Shown here one piece after another: positions 26,910 through 34,740 of a DNA stretch of 64,000 bases. The DNA is from an uncultured Oscillospiraceae bacterium. Lineage in GTDB: Bacteria; Bacillota; Clostridia; Oscillospirales; Oscillospiraceae. The translations under genes and the position numbers were made by a program. The notes beneath the pieces were generated by a model. The model ran no database searches. It was not told the origin of the DNA and was given only the letters and a program-made list of their open reading frames with translations. The stretch spans positions 124,001 to 188,000 of the forward strand of contig CAKTIE010000001.1 of NCBI GenBank assembly GCA_934565655.1, given 5' to 3'. Each line of letters begins with the position of its first letter. Positions within the stretch are counted from its first letter, which is position 1.

Positions 26910-27209
26910 ATGGCAAAAAAGCAGAAGGATACCCTGTGGCCCACCGACAAGGAGCTGCGGCAGGAGCTGGATCAGATCAACCAGCAGCTGAAGGAGGCCT
27001 ATGACCGCTTCAACTACGCCTGCGAGCCGGAGCTGATAGAGGCCAGCATTTTCGAGATCAACGCCCTGAAGGCGAAATACGACTATTTCCTGCGGTGCGT
27101 CAAGGAGCGCTCCGGCATGCCTGTGGGCCGCGGCACGGCAGTCCCGCTGCCCCGTGAGGCCGGCGTGGCGGCGTCCGCAATGAAGGGAGGGAAGCCATGT
27201 CGGTCGTAG
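26910..27209 (+). CDS. yaaL: YaaL family (DUF2508) protein
   Basis: 99 residues; the conserved part is FNYACEPELIEASIFEINALKAKYDYFLR (about 30-60), the DUF2508 core, which is helical and of unknown function. The C-terminal 30 residues are poorly conserved. Downstream bofA overlaps by 13 bp. The same pair occurs in Bacillus subtilis (recR-yaaL-bofA), which supports both calls. Confidence 0.87.
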   Translation: MAKKQKDTLWPTDKELRQELDQINQQLKEAYDRFNYACEPELIEASIFEINALKAKYDYFLRCVKERSGMPVGRGTAVPLPREAGVAASAMKGGKPCRS

Positions 27210-27466
27210 AAAAGGTATCGCTGGGGCTGGTGCTGCTGTTTCTGCTGGTGGCCATCTGGCGGCTGTTCAAAACGCCGCTGAAGCTGGCGCTGCGGCTGGC
27301 GGTGAATACGGCGTTGGGGTTCGGCGCGGTGTGGGCGCTGAACCTCACCACCGCCTATACGGGGCTGAGTCTGGGGCTGAGCCTGTTCAACGCGCTGGTC
27401 ATCGCCATACTGGGCGTGCCGGGGTTCTGCCTGCTGCTGTTGGTGAAGTGGGTGCTGGGTACATAG
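27197..27466 (+). CDS. bofA: BofA family pro-sigma-K processing inhibitor
   Basis: 89 residues, three hydrophobic segments (VSLGLVLLFLLVAIWRLF, the central LNLTTAYTGLSLGLSLFNALVIAILGVPG, and LLLLVKWVLGT). BofA holds the SpoIVFB protease inactive in the outer forespore membrane until the SpoIVB signal arrives. GGGAGGG precedes ATG 27197. Together with spoIID it marks the organism as a spore former. The gene lies in a yaaL-bofA operon. Confidence 0.88.
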   Translation: MSVVEKVSLGLVLLFLLVAIWRLFKTPLKLALRLAVNTALGFGAVWALNLTTAYTGLSLGLSLFNALVIAILGVPGFCLLLLVKWVLGT

Positions 27467-27484
27467 TAAATCGTTTGATACATA

Positions 27485-27640
27485 GCGGCGGCATGTGGTC
27501 ATGCCGCCCTACACATCACATATGGGGGACACTTCGTAGGGGCCGGCGTCCTCGACGGCCCGCACAATATACGATGGTGTTTCCGGTAGACGGCGGGGCG
27601 TCAGGGACGCCGCCCCCTACAAATATGAACATCGTTCTCG
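27485..27640. repeat. Repeat family 2, compound copy
   Basis: The 28 bp at 27485-27512 are the exact inverted match of 13491-13518. Two facing GTAGGGG-CGGCGTCC units follow at about 27537-27566 and 27590-27620. Non-coding. Confidence 0.75.
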
Positions 27641-27687
27641 CGGCAGGGGTCACGCCCTGCCGTTTTGGCTTCGCGGCAAGAAAGCAT

Positions 27688-28077
27688 TTACGCAGCAGGT
27701 CTGCTCCATTCTCCGGTGCTGTCTTTCTGCAAAAGCAGCTCATATCCGCCGCCGGGGCGATTGAAATAGATCTCCGTGTCCTCCGGCCCGACTTCCAGCA
27801 GAAATGAACTTTCCGCGCCCCATGCGCTGTTCAAGCCGCCGAAGGTGCGATAGAAATTCAGATAATGGGGCCTCACACCGCCGCCGCTGTTCTTGAAGCC
27901 CCGGACATATCCCATGGACGACCCCACCTGCACATCAAGGCGGATCGCCGTTCCATCCTCCGCAACGGAATAGTCGGTCAAGAGAACGTCTGTCTGTTTC
28001 TGCAAGCCTGTTCCGATCAGGAACGCCGCCGCCAAGACACCTGCAATGGCGATTGCGGCAAATACTGTCTTTTTCAC
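27688..28077 (-). CDS. Hypothetical exported protein
   Basis: 129 residues starting at GTG 28077 (GGAGGT nine nt before). N-terminal signal or anchor MKKTVFAAIAIAGVLAAAFLIG, then a ~105-residue extracellular part with GSSMGYVRGFKNSGGG and FLLEVGPEDTEIYFNRPGGGYELLL. No known domain recognised. Only 43 bp separate it from the upstream TtcA-like gene, so the two may be cotranscribed. Confidence 0.65.
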   Translation of the reverse strand: MKKTVFAAIAIAGVLAAAFLIGTGLQKQTDVLLTDYSVAEDGTAIRLDVQVGSSMGYVRGFKNSGGGVRPHYLNFYRTFGGLNSAWGAESSFLLEVGPEDTEIYFNRPGGGYELLLQKDSTGEWSRPAA

Positions 28078-28120
28078 GCTGTCATACCTCCATTTTTATG
28101 CTCCTCATAAGTAAGCCGCC

Positions 28121-28846
28121 TTACTTCTCCGGCACTTCCAGACTCCATCCGTACAGCGGATAGCGCTGTAAGCTGCCGAACAGCTTCTGCTTCAGGTCGG
28201 GGTATCGCTCATCCAGCGAGGCGATCAGCTCCTTCACCTCCTGGCGGCGGCTGTGGCCGTCCATGGGACAGGGATTGTGGACGATAGGCAGGTTCTCCCG
28301 CAGGGCCACGCGGCGGATGTCATCCTCATGGCAGTACAGCAGCGGGCGGATCTGGGTCACGCCGGTGCGATCCAGGAACGTCACCGGCTGGAAGCAGCCG
28401 ATGCGGCCCTCGAACAGCAGGTTCATCAGCAGCGTCTCCACCGCGTCGTCATAGTGGTGGCCCAGAGCGATCTTGCGGATGCCCTTTTCCGTCAGGGCGG
28501 TGTTCAGGCTGCCCCGCCGCAGCTTGGCGCACAGGGAGCAGGGGTTCTTCTCCTTCCGCTCCTCGAAGATGATCTGGTACACCGGCACCTGTATCCGGGT
28601 GTAGGGTACCTCCAGCCTTTCGCACAGCGCCGCCACGCCGGAGAAGTCCATACCCGGCATGCCCATCTCCATGGTGATGGCCTCCACCGTGAAGGGGATG
28701 GGATAGAATTTTTGCAGCCGGGCCAGGGATACCAGCGTCAGCAGGCTGTCCTTTCCGCCGCTGACGCCCACGGCGATACGGTCGCCCGGCTCGATCATAT
28801 GATAGTCCTCCACGCACCGGCGGACAAGCCCCAGAATATGCTGCAT
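28121..28846 (-). CDS. TtcA/TilS-type PP-loop tRNA-modifying ATPase
   Basis: 241 residues from ATG 28846 (GGAGGT nine nt before; an earlier in-frame ATG lies before that ribosome site). PP-loop IAVGVSGGKDSLLTL binds ATP, and a CxxC pair (CSLCAKLRRG) plus the later GHHYDDAVETLLMN match the TtcA group, which thiolates C32 of some tRNAs and uses an Fe-S cluster. The third cysteine (NPCPMDG) is present near the end. TtcA is the best fit; other tRNA thiolases of the same fold cannot be excluded. Confidence 0.87.
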   Translation of the reverse strand: MQHILGLVRRCVEDYHMIEPGDRIAVGVSGGKDSLLTLVSLARLQKFYPIPFTVEAITMEMGMPGMDFSGVAALCERLEVPYTRIQVPVYQIIFEERKEKNPCSLCAKLRRGSLNTALTEKGIRKIALGHHYDDAVETLLMNLLFEGRIGCFQPVTFLDRTGVTQIRPLLYCHEDDIRRVALRENLPIVHNPCPMDGHSRRQEVKELIASLDERYPDLKQKLFGSLQRYPLYGWSLEVPEK

Positions 28847-28948
28847 GGCGTACACCTCCAAAAGTGAAATTGCAAAACTTGAAAATGAGAGATATCAAGA
28901 GAAAACGGGAGAAAACGCAAGATGTTTTTATCGTAAATCAAATTGCTG

Positions 28949-28977
28949 TTGACAATCCGCTCCCGCTATGCTATAAA
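28949..28977 (+). promoter_or_regulatory. Promoter of rplM-rpsI
   Basis: TTGACA (28949-28954), 17-bp spacer, TATAAA (28972-28977). The ~90-nt leader that follows can pair CCTTGC (28981) with GCAAGG (29016) around an inner GCG/CGC stem, a possible ribosomal-protein L13 leader; that reading is tentative. Confidence 0.8.
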
Positions 28978-29073
28978 TATCCTTGCGCGTTTGGCGCGTT
29001 TCCTTACGATTTTAGCAAGGGATCACGAAAAAGTAAAGCAAAATACATTATAATAAATTTGGAGGAAAACACC

Positions 29074-29499
29074 ATGTCCACTTTTATGGCAAACAAGGCC
29101 AACATCGAGCGCAAGTGGTACGTCGTTGACGCCGCCGGCAAGCCCCTGGGCAAGACCGCCGTCATCGTGGCCGACCTGCTGCGCGGTAAGGGCAAAGTCA
29201 CCTATACCCCCCATGCCGACTGCGGCGACAACGTCATCGTCATCAACGCCGGCAAGGCCGTCCTGACCGGCAACAAGATGGAGCAGAAGTACTATCGCAC
29301 CCACTCCGGCTGGGTGGGCGGTCTGAAGGAGACCAAGTACCGCATCCTGATGCAGGACAAGCCCGAGCTGGCCATGCGCGTGGCCGTCCGCGGCATGATG
29401 CCCCGCAACACCGTTACCAAGGACTCCCTGAAGCGCCTGCACGTCTATGCTGGCGACACCCACGAGCATCAGGCACAGAAGCCCGAGCTGGTCAAGTAA
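29074..29499 (+). CDS. rplM: 50S ribosomal protein L13
   Basis: 141 residues, usual length. Landmarks KWYVVDAAGKPLGKTA near the N-terminus, the GDNVIVINAGKAVLTGNK stretch, and RGMMPRNTVTKDSLKRLHVYAG at the C-terminal end. ATG 29074 follows GGAGG. It binds 23S rRNA early in subunit assembly. It leads the two-gene rplM-rpsI operon with a 19-bp spacer. Confidence 0.98.
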   Translation: MSTFMANKANIERKWYVVDAAGKPLGKTAVIVADLLRGKGKVTYTPHADCGDNVIVINAGKAVLTGNKMEQKYYRTHSGWVGGLKETKYRILMQDKPELAMRVAVRGMMPRNTVTKDSLKRLHVYAGDTHEHQAQKPELVK

Positions 29500-29518
29500 T
29501 TGAAGGAGGAAACGAAGA

Positions 29519-29923
29519 ATGTATCAGTCCAAGAATCCCTACAAGTACGGCACCGGCCGCCGCAAGTCCTCCGTTGCCCGCGTGCATCTGTTTGAGAACG
29601 GTTCCGGCAATATCACCATCAACGGCCGCGACATCGACGAGTACTTTGGTCTGGAGACCCTGAAGATGGTTGTCCGTCAGCCCCTGTCCGCCACCGATAC
29701 CCTGGGCAAGGTGGACATCGTTGCTACCGTGGAAGGCGGCGGCGTTTCCGGCCAGGCCGGCGCCCTGCGTCACGGCATCAGCCGCGCTCTGCTGCTGGTG
29801 AACCCCGAGTACCGCGCCGTCCTGAAGAAGGCCGGCTTCCTGACCCGCGATCCTCGTATGAAGGAGCGTAAGAAGTACGGTCTGAAGGCCGCACGTCGTG
29901 CGCCTCAGTTCTCCAAGCGCTGA
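29519..29923 (+). CDS. rpsI: 30S ribosomal protein S9 (3' end regenerated by an integrated element)
   Basis: 134 residues, complete S9 ending in the tRNA-contacting tail [14 protein letters not shown]. The N-terminal [16 protein letters not shown] and the [15 protein letters not shown] block are standard. The last 48 bp before the stop recur with three synonymous changes at 44464-44511. The gene's present 3' end and stop codon (TGA) therefore probably come from the inserted element, and the original end (with TAA and terminator) now lies 14.6 kb away. The protein is unchanged. Confidence 0.98.
   Translation: MYQSKNPYKYGTGRRKSSVARVHLFENGSGNITINGRDIDEYFGLETLKMVVRQPLSATDTLGKVDIVATVEGGGVSGQAGALRHGISRALLLVNPEYRAVLKKAGFLTRDPRMKERKKYGLKAARRAPQFSKR
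29874..29921 (+). repeat. Left attachment-site copy (attL) in rpsI
   Basis: 48 bp matching 44464-44511 with 45 identities. The differences fall at third codon positions (GCA/GCC, CGT/CGC, GCG/GCA) so the S9 tail is unchanged. This is the hallmark of a tyrosine-recombinase element that uses the 3' end of a conserved gene. Confidence 0.92.
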
Positions 29924-29953
29924 GAGATCGAGATTTTACAACAAAATCGAATG

Positions 29954-29988
29954 GAAAACGCCAGAAACGAGAAGTTTCTGGCGTTTTC
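29954..29988 (+). terminator. Terminator of rpsI supplied by the element
   Basis: Perfect 15-bp stem (29954-29968 with 29974-29988, arm GAAAACGCCAGAAAC, loop GAGAA), followed by TTGC. The terminator that once served rpsI appears to be 44535-44560. Confidence 0.85.
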
Positions 29989-30050
29989 TTGCATAATTGC
30001 GATTTGAATGATTTTGGAAGGTTTGGCAAAATTTGGCTGAATCAGACCCA

Positions 30051-30130
30051 TGTTAACCCATTTTATAGGGGCTAAAAATGGGTTAACAGAGCAAAATGGG
30101 TGAGCAAATGGGTTAACAAATGGGTTAACA
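30051..30130. repeat. Cluster of ATGGGTTAAC boxes (probable integrase arm sites)
   Basis: ATGGGTTAACA at 30078, 30108 and 30120, a variant ATGGGTGAGCA at 30096, and one inverted copy at 30051-30061. Spacing is 18, 12 and 12 bp. A further copy lies at 44383-44392, just inside the right end. Location near both att sites suggests arm-type binding sites of the lost integrase. Confidence 0.7.
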
Positions 30131-30361
30131 CGCGAGACGAATTTGTCGCCTTTTCCGGCAGGTGTGAAGCGATATTGCCGCGCGCTGAGCGGCAATAACT
30201 CCTCTGGCCGAATTTGCCTTAATATGATAAAATATAACTGTGGGAAAATGGTTATGAATCGTTTGTAAGGATGGTGCACTGCTACTGGAAAACTGGTGAT
30301 ATCGAGTATGTGAGACATGGTATACGGCAGAGAAAAAGGAGTATAAAACTTTAGCTATAAG

Positions 30362-30386
30362 AAAAGCACCTCTTGTGAGATGCCTT
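30362..30386 (-). terminator. Terminator of the DUF4143 ATPase gene
   Basis: Minus-strand stem AAGGCATCTC, loop ACAA, complementary arm, then a short T-rich tail. Confidence 0.7.
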
Positions 30387-30406
30387 CTTATACGATTTGA
30401 AGTTAT

Positions 30407-31630
30407 TTAGATCAGATTGCTCGGAATAAAACAGTTATCCGCATCAATCGGTATCGGCTCCTCGCACATGCAGATAATACCGCCATTGCCACGCTTTAAG
30501 GAAGCCTTATCAATGACATTGTATTTTTTGACTTCACGGCGGTCGGGTGCAGCGCTCTTTTTGATTTCCAACGGATGGATGACATTGTTTTCCTCAACAA
30601 ACACATCAATCTCTTTTGCGTTGGAGTCTCGGAAGTAGGTGATGTTCACCTTGGACTTTGCATAGGCGTAGTTCTTGACAAGCTCCATCACAACATAGTT
30701 CTCGTAGTAATGACCGCTTGCGGCACCGTTACGCAGCGTATCCGGCGTCAACCACATGGAAAGATACGCGCAAAGCCCCGTATCGCAGAAATACAGCTTC
30801 GGCGTTTTACTAAGGCGTTTCAGCTCATTATTGGAGTATGGGGCAAGCAGATAGATGATATTTAATCCAACGAGAATTTTCAGCCACTCTTTTGCGGTAC
30901 TCGGAGCGATGTCGGCAGATTCGGCCAGCGTTGTATAATTGACCTGCTCCGAAACAAGGGAGGCACAGCCCACAAGAAATTTGCGGAAACGGACGGCGTC
31001 AGTAATGCTGCCAGCCTCGGTAGCATCACGCATCAGGTAGGTGTCGATATAGGAATTGAAATACTCCTGTCTGAGTTCGTCATCCACCCCCTGTACCTGT
31101 GGCATACCGCCCTCCCAAATGTGATGGAATACCTGAACCACATCATTTTTCGGAAGCTTGCGTTGCCTTGCCTGTAAGGTAGCCAGCGAGAAATCTAAAT
31201 CCGTATCGAACACAAGCCCTGCTTTTTCTCTTGCGGACAGACTATACAGCTCCAAAATGCCAATTCTTCCGGCAAGGGTCTCGCGTACTTTTTTCATCAT
31301 ATTGTACTGCTGCGAGCCAGTCAACCAAATAAGACCTTTTTCGTCGCTCTCATCGCAAATGATTTTGATCTGCTCGAACAGCTCCGGCGCTTTCTGCACC
31401 TCATCTATGAGAATTGGCGGTTTATAGGTCTGAAAGAACAGCACAGGGTCAGACTGTGCAAGCTCTCTCGCCATGGTGTTGTCCATCGTGACGTAGGTCC
31501 TGTCACTCTCTGCTAAATGTTTCAGCATGGTTGTTTTGCCAACCTGCCTTGCGCCGGTAACAAGGATAACCTTGAAAAAGTCATTGAGCTTCAAGAATTT
31601 TCGCTCAAGCTCCCGTGTGATATATGCCAT
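30407..31630 (-). CDS. AAA ATPase with DUF4143 domain
   Basis: 407 residues from ATG 31630 (AAGGAGG eight nt before); the frame is open further upstream but that extension lacks any domain. Walker A TGARQVGKTTMLKHL (~25-38), Walker B ILIDEVQKAPELF, sensor WLTGSQQ, then the C-terminal DUF4143 nuclease-like region (FYFRDSNAKEIDVFVEENNVIHPLEIKKS, the D...E.K pattern of restriction-type nucleases). Common, often mobile, bacterial ATPases of uncertain role, possibly defence or toxin-like. It lies at the left edge of the element and reads toward attL. Confidence 0.88.
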   Translation of the reverse strand: MAYITRELERKFLKLNDFFKVILVTGARQVGKTTMLKHLAESDRTYVTMDNTMARELAQSDPVLFFQTYKPPILIDEVQKAPELFEQIKIICDESDEKGLIWLTGSQQYNMMKKVRETLAGRIGILELYSLSAREKAGLVFDTDLDFSLATLQARQRKLPKNDVVQVFHHIWEGGMPQVQGVDDELRQEYFNSYIDTYLMRDATEAGSITDAVRFRKFLVGCASLVSEQVNYTTLAESADIAPSTAKEWLKILVGLNIIYLLAPYSNNELKRLSKTPKLYFCDTGLCAYLSMWLTPDTLRNGAASGHYYENYVVMELVKNYAYAKSKVNITYFRDSNAKEIDVFVEENNVIHPLEIKKSAAPDRREVKKYNVIDKASLKRGNGGIICMCEEPIPIDADNCFIPSNLI

Positions 31631-31906
31631 ACGCGCCTCCTTGTTTTTAGGAAAATCTATGGTCAATCGTATTTTATCGTAGTTTTCCTGCTTCGTCAAG
31701 AGAATATGCGCATGATGGATTTTGACGTGCCTGTAAATATTCGGGAGGTCTATAGTGGGCGGAGGTTTATCTCGGCAGCAGGCAAAATCCCTCATCAGAA
31801 TTGAGATACCCCCCTCACGAAGCCCTGCGGTGCTCTGGTGAGCCACACCGCAGAGTTGGACTATGGGGAAAAGATTATGAATCGTTTGTAAGGATGGTGT
31901 AGTGTC

Positions 31907-32119
31907 ATGAAAACAGGAACCCTTATATATGACCCAATGATGAATCGCATTGATGTGCGGTATGCAGACGGAAGCAGCTACGGCGGTCTGCATTGCGGGA
32001 CAACGTTGGAAGCGTTCTACAATGGCGAGTGGATACCCACGCGAATTGAATGTGCAGACGACTGGTACCTTGTTGGGATACCACAAGAATCGCTGTACGG
32101 ACTACAAGCAAGAATATAA
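31907..32119 (+). CDS. DUF5348 family protein
   Basis: 70 residues, MKTGTLIYDPMMNRIDVRYA followed by GGLHCGTTLEAFYNGEWIPTRIE and DWYLVGI, matching the DUF5348 pattern seen in integrative elements of Clostridia. Function unknown; probably a small regulatory or structural fold. It heads the plus-strand backbone run and is preceded by a 25-bp motif (31875-31899) that recurs at 30252-30276. Confidence 0.8.
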   Translation: MKTGTLIYDPMMNRIDVRYADGSSYGGLHCGTTLEAFYNGEWIPTRIECADDWYLVGIPQESLYGLQARI

Positions 32120-32132
32120 TAGTTAGATGCTG

Positions 32133-32168
32133 AAGGCGGTCTCTTTACAACAGGGACTGCCTTATTTT
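32133..32168 (+). terminator. Possible terminator after the DUF5348 gene
   Basis: AAGGCGGTCTC can pair (with two G-U pairs) with GGGACTGCCTT, then ATTTTTA. It may attenuate rather than stop transcription into the next gene. Confidence 0.5.
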
Positions 32169-32197
32169 TATGTTACACCCAGAAGGAGGAAAACGCC

Positions 32198-33286
32198 ATG
32201 CCAAAATGCTTGCTCAAATACCAGTGGGTCAAGCTACCCCGTGCGCACTTGCCTGTCGGCAAGGGGATCATGGGCTATTGGACGAAGCTGGCCTCCAGAT
32301 CAGCATTCCGCAAGGGGCAGGCACATTATTGCGGTTATACGAATGATGTGATACCCGGCATGTGGTCAGGTGGCATGGTAGGCTTGAAGAGCATCTTGGG
32401 CGTCAAAAGCCGATCAGCGGCTTTAGAGATCATGGAAGAACTCCAACGTTTTGGTTTTCTTCGATATACATTGGATGCGAGAACGAAGAAACTGGAGTAC
32501 GCCATCACGGACTGGGTCGTGAAGTGCTCTGGCACCGAATGCACGGAAGGCACCGTCTATGCTACCGAGGGATATGGCTTTCTCTGCCTACCGCGCAGTA
32601 TTACACAGCGGCTGGTAGAGCAGGACTATACATTCGGTGAGTCAGACGCATGGCTGGATCTCTGGTGTCACACAACGTGGCTGGATACTCATAATGTATT
32701 CTCCTGTTTAGCACCTGCCGTTCAGTACGGGAAAACAGGTGCTGTTTTAACTCTGGAAACCCTGGGACAGCGCTGGGGCTGGGAAAAGACTAAGGTATGG
32801 AGATTTTTTCAAAGGCATGGGGATGCTTTCTCTCTGTACCGTCTGCCCGGCTCCTACGGCTGCCTCATTTTCAACAAACTGTATCCGACAGATACAGAGG
32901 TTTCACTGCCTTCCTACGCAGAGCTTGAACGCATTATTGAAGAAATGCGTATTTGCGCCGGAAATACGCACATTGCAGGCTCGGACAATATGCGTCTGAA
33001 CAAGATGTGTCTCTGGTACAGCCGTGGGCTTATTACGCAGGCAACGGACGATCGTGCCGAACAGAGTTCAGAACGTCGCGTTGCATTTCTTCGCCCTATA
33101 ATACGCGCGTATTTTTCTCTGTGTAGGAATTGTCAGAATTGTATCTATGACTGCGGAAGTGTAGATAGTATAGCTCCGCGTGCGGATGCACATTTCATCA
33201 GAGGGCCGTGTACTCCCACGAGCTCCCTGTACCGATTATCAAGTGAAAGGAATTATCGACATGAACGAAAAGGAGATCGGCGTTGA
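32198..33286 (+). CDS. Integrative-element backbone protein, unknown
   Basis: 362 residues starting MPKCLLKYQWVKLPR with AGGAGG upstream. Aromatic- and Trp-rich segments (WLDLWCHTTWLDTHNVFSC, LGQRWGWEKTKVWRFFQRHG) have the look of a winged-helix DNA-binding region. I recall this type of protein beside DUF5348 genes in gut Firmicute mobile elements, where it may act in replication or regulation; no function can be assigned from sequence. Overlaps the next gene by 26 bp. The last ~40 residues are low in recognisable structure. Confidence 0.7.
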   Translation: MPKCLLKYQWVKLPRAHLPVGKGIMGYWTKLASRSAFRKGQAHYCGYTNDVIPGMWSGGMVGLKSILGVKSRSAALEIMEELQRFGFLRYTLDARTKKLEYAITDWVVKCSGTECTEGTVYATEGYGFLCLPRSITQRLVEQDYTFGESDAWLDLWCHTTWLDTHNVFSCLAPAVQYGKTGAVLTLETLGQRWGWEKTKVWRFFQRHGDAFSLYRLPGSYGCLIFNKLYPTDTEVSLPSYAELERIIEEMRICAGNTHIAGSDNMRLNKMCLWYSRGLITQATDDRAEQSSERRVAFLRPIIRAYFSLCRNCQNCIYDCGSVDSIAPRADAHFIRGPCTPTSSLYRLSSERNYRHERKGDRR

Positions 33287-33899
33287 CAAGACGCCTTATG
33301 AGCAGCAAGAAAGCAAGCTCTCAGAACAGTCCGCGGCATTTATTGAGCTTTTGACGAAGCGAGGGATACTGGAAGATGCGCGGATCGACGATGATCGCAT
33401 CCGTCAGGCAAAGAAGGAAAAAAAGAAGAACATGTATCACAACACGTTCCTCTTACTGCAGCACTACCGGAGTATTCTGTGGACATTGGAGTGCTTCCCT
33501 GCCAACGTCGCAGAAGAACTGGATCGCCCGCTGCAGGATCTGGACACGCTCTTGGATCGTCTTGATCTGGAGTTGGGGCTGAACAACCGGAAGCTGGAGA
33601 GCCGCATGGAGAGTATCCGCCGCTCACGTCTGCTGGTGGACCGGCTCAACGAAGCGGTCAGCATATTGAAAACAAAGCCGGTCAATGGTCATAAGATGTA
33701 CGACATCATCTACATGACGTTTCTCGGCCCGGATAAACTGACGCATGAGGAGCTGCTGTACAGGCTAGATATCTCCAGCCGTCACTATTACAGGCTCCGC
33801 ACACAGGCGATCAACATCATTGCGCTGCGTCTGTGGTCGGCTCCCGCCGGTGAGATCGATTCATGGCTGGAAGTCCTCACCATACTGGAGAACTGGTGA
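33261..33899 (+). CDS. ArpU/sigma-70-region-4-like regulator
   Basis: 212 residues from ATG 33261 (AAAGGA upstream). Predicted long helices (RPLQDLDTLLDRLDLELGLN, KKEKKKNMYHNTFLLLQHY), then a C-terminal helix-turn-helix (KLTHEELLYRLDISSRHYYRLRTQAINIIALRLW) as in phage ArpU/RinA late regulators and sigma region 4. Probably controls element genes. Its end sequence, TACTGGAGAACTGGTGATATT, recurs in altered form in the scar at 30283-30313. Confidence 0.7.
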   Translation: MNEKEIGVDKTPYEQQESKLSEQSAAFIELLTKRGILEDARIDDDRIRQAKKEKKKNMYHNTFLLLQHYRSILWTLECFPANVAEELDRPLQDLDTLLDRLDLELGLNNRKLESRMESIRRSRLLVDRLNEAVSILKTKPVNGHKMYDIIYMTFLGPDKLTHEELLYRLDISSRHYYRLRTQAINIIALRLWSAPAGEIDSWLEVLTILENW

Positions 33900-33905
33900 T
33901 ATTGA

Positions 33906-34325
33906 GCATATGACGACCTGTACCAAAGCGGCTGCATCGGACTGTGTAAAGCGGTGAGCAGTGATAAAGGTGGCTGCTTTTCGACCTTTGCATATCGACT
34001 GATCTGGAACGAGATATGCTCAGCGTTGATCTACGCAAATCGACGCGCCGGCAGAGAATGTGAACTGGTCCCAGAGATACTCGATGTTCGGCAGCAGGAG
34101 AAAGAATACAGTGATCTGCATTCGGTTTTGGGCAAAATCGAAGCGGAAGCCACTGATGCGATGGCCAAGGGAATCCGTGCGATCCGGCTCAATGCCGAGG
34201 GCTATTCCTGCGCGGAGATCGGACAGGTATTAGGAGAAAGCGCCAAATGCGCCGCTGCGCGAATCTCCCGTACTAGAAAATACCTTAAAGATCAGCCTGC
34301 GCTTGCTGCGTTTCACTCGTTATAA
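33906..34325 (+). pseudogene. Sigma-70 family factor lacking its start (5' truncated)
   Basis: The frame opens right after an in-frame stop at 33903 with DDLYQSGCIGLCKAV and FSTFAYRLIWNEICSALIY, which is sigma-70 region 2, then a C-terminal HTH (EGYSCAEIGQVLGESAKCAAARISRTRKYL). There is no ATG before the sigma signature; the first possible start is GTG 33954, inside region 2. An intact factor should begin 30-40 residues earlier. It is either dead or makes a shortened protein. Confidence 0.72.
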
Positions 34326-34352
34326 GGCGTGTTGAACTCCGTCAGCCGCTGC

Positions 34353-34398
34353 ATGAAAAAGTACCGCTCTGCCATACGTCAGAGCGGTACTTTTTCAT
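34353..34398. terminator. Bidirectional terminator, 19-bp stem
   Basis: ATGAAAAAGTACCGCTCTG pairs perfectly with 34380-34398 around an 8-nt loop. It lies between convergent backbone genes. Confidence 0.88.
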
Positions 34399-34583
34399 AT
34401 AGTGGGGTTAATTGTCATGTGATCCACAAGTGTGTGGAGGCTAATATCATACTGTTCTTGAGAAATCACTCTACGAGCGAGAAAGGTATCCAAGATGCCT
34501 TTTTGCTTCAGGAAAAGATGTTGTTGCTGCTCTTGTTTAGAAAGGCCCACCCATTTATCTGTTATTGTAAAGTCGAGATCCAT
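34395..34583 (-). CDS. Small integrative-element protein, unknown
   Basis: 62 residues, MDLDFTITDKWVGLSKQEQQ..., two predicted helices with LDTFLARRVISQEQYDISL at the centre. GGGAGG sits eight nt before the ATG. The pattern of short acidic start and QYDxSLxxL helix is seen in small proteins of Firmicute mobile elements, but no role is known. It ends at the terminator 34353-34398. Confidence 0.68.
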   Translation of the reverse strand: MDLDFTITDKWVGLSKQEQQQHLFLKQKGILDTFLARRVISQEQYDISLHTLVDHMTINPTI

Positions 34584-34650
34584 TATAATTCCCTCCCATA
34601 GTATTCACACATGCTCTACTATCTCCCCAATGTGTCCATGCCGATTAGAT

Positions 34651-34698
34651 ATAAAAGATCCGCTCCTTCGCCGCCAGGCGAAGGAGCGGATCTTTTAT
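34651..34698. terminator. Terminator of the cargo operon, 22-bp perfect stem
   Basis: ATAAAAGATCCGCTCC begins the left arm (34651-34672), with loop GCCA and right arm 34677-34698. It ends the minus-strand cargo genes. Confidence 0.9.
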
Positions 34699-34740
34699 CT
34701 TATCTTGCGGCAAAGCCACATGGCCTACGCAGAATTTCTG

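Larger units (their letters stand above)
29924..30406. other. Element left-end non-coding region
   Basis: No gene. It contains the terminator 29954-29988, the ATGGGTTAAC boxes (30051-30130), a small stem at about 30174-30197, a vestigial module scar (30252-30313) and the terminator of the DUF4143 gene (30362-30386). Confidence 0.75.

Noticed and set aside
30051..30130. CRISPR array
   Set aside because: The repeated unit is only 10-11 bp with 1-20 bp spacers, far below CRISPR dimensions, and no cas genes are present.
31631..32086. N-terminal extension of the DUF4143 ATPase to 32086
   Set aside because: The extra ~150 residues have no domain, cross the promoter region of the divergent DUF5348 gene, and AAGGAGG is placed for the ATG at 31630.
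34329..34601. Plus-strand frame through the terminator 34353-34398
   Set aside because: It reads through a 19-bp terminator stem and lies opposite the 62-residue gene with a good ribosome site.
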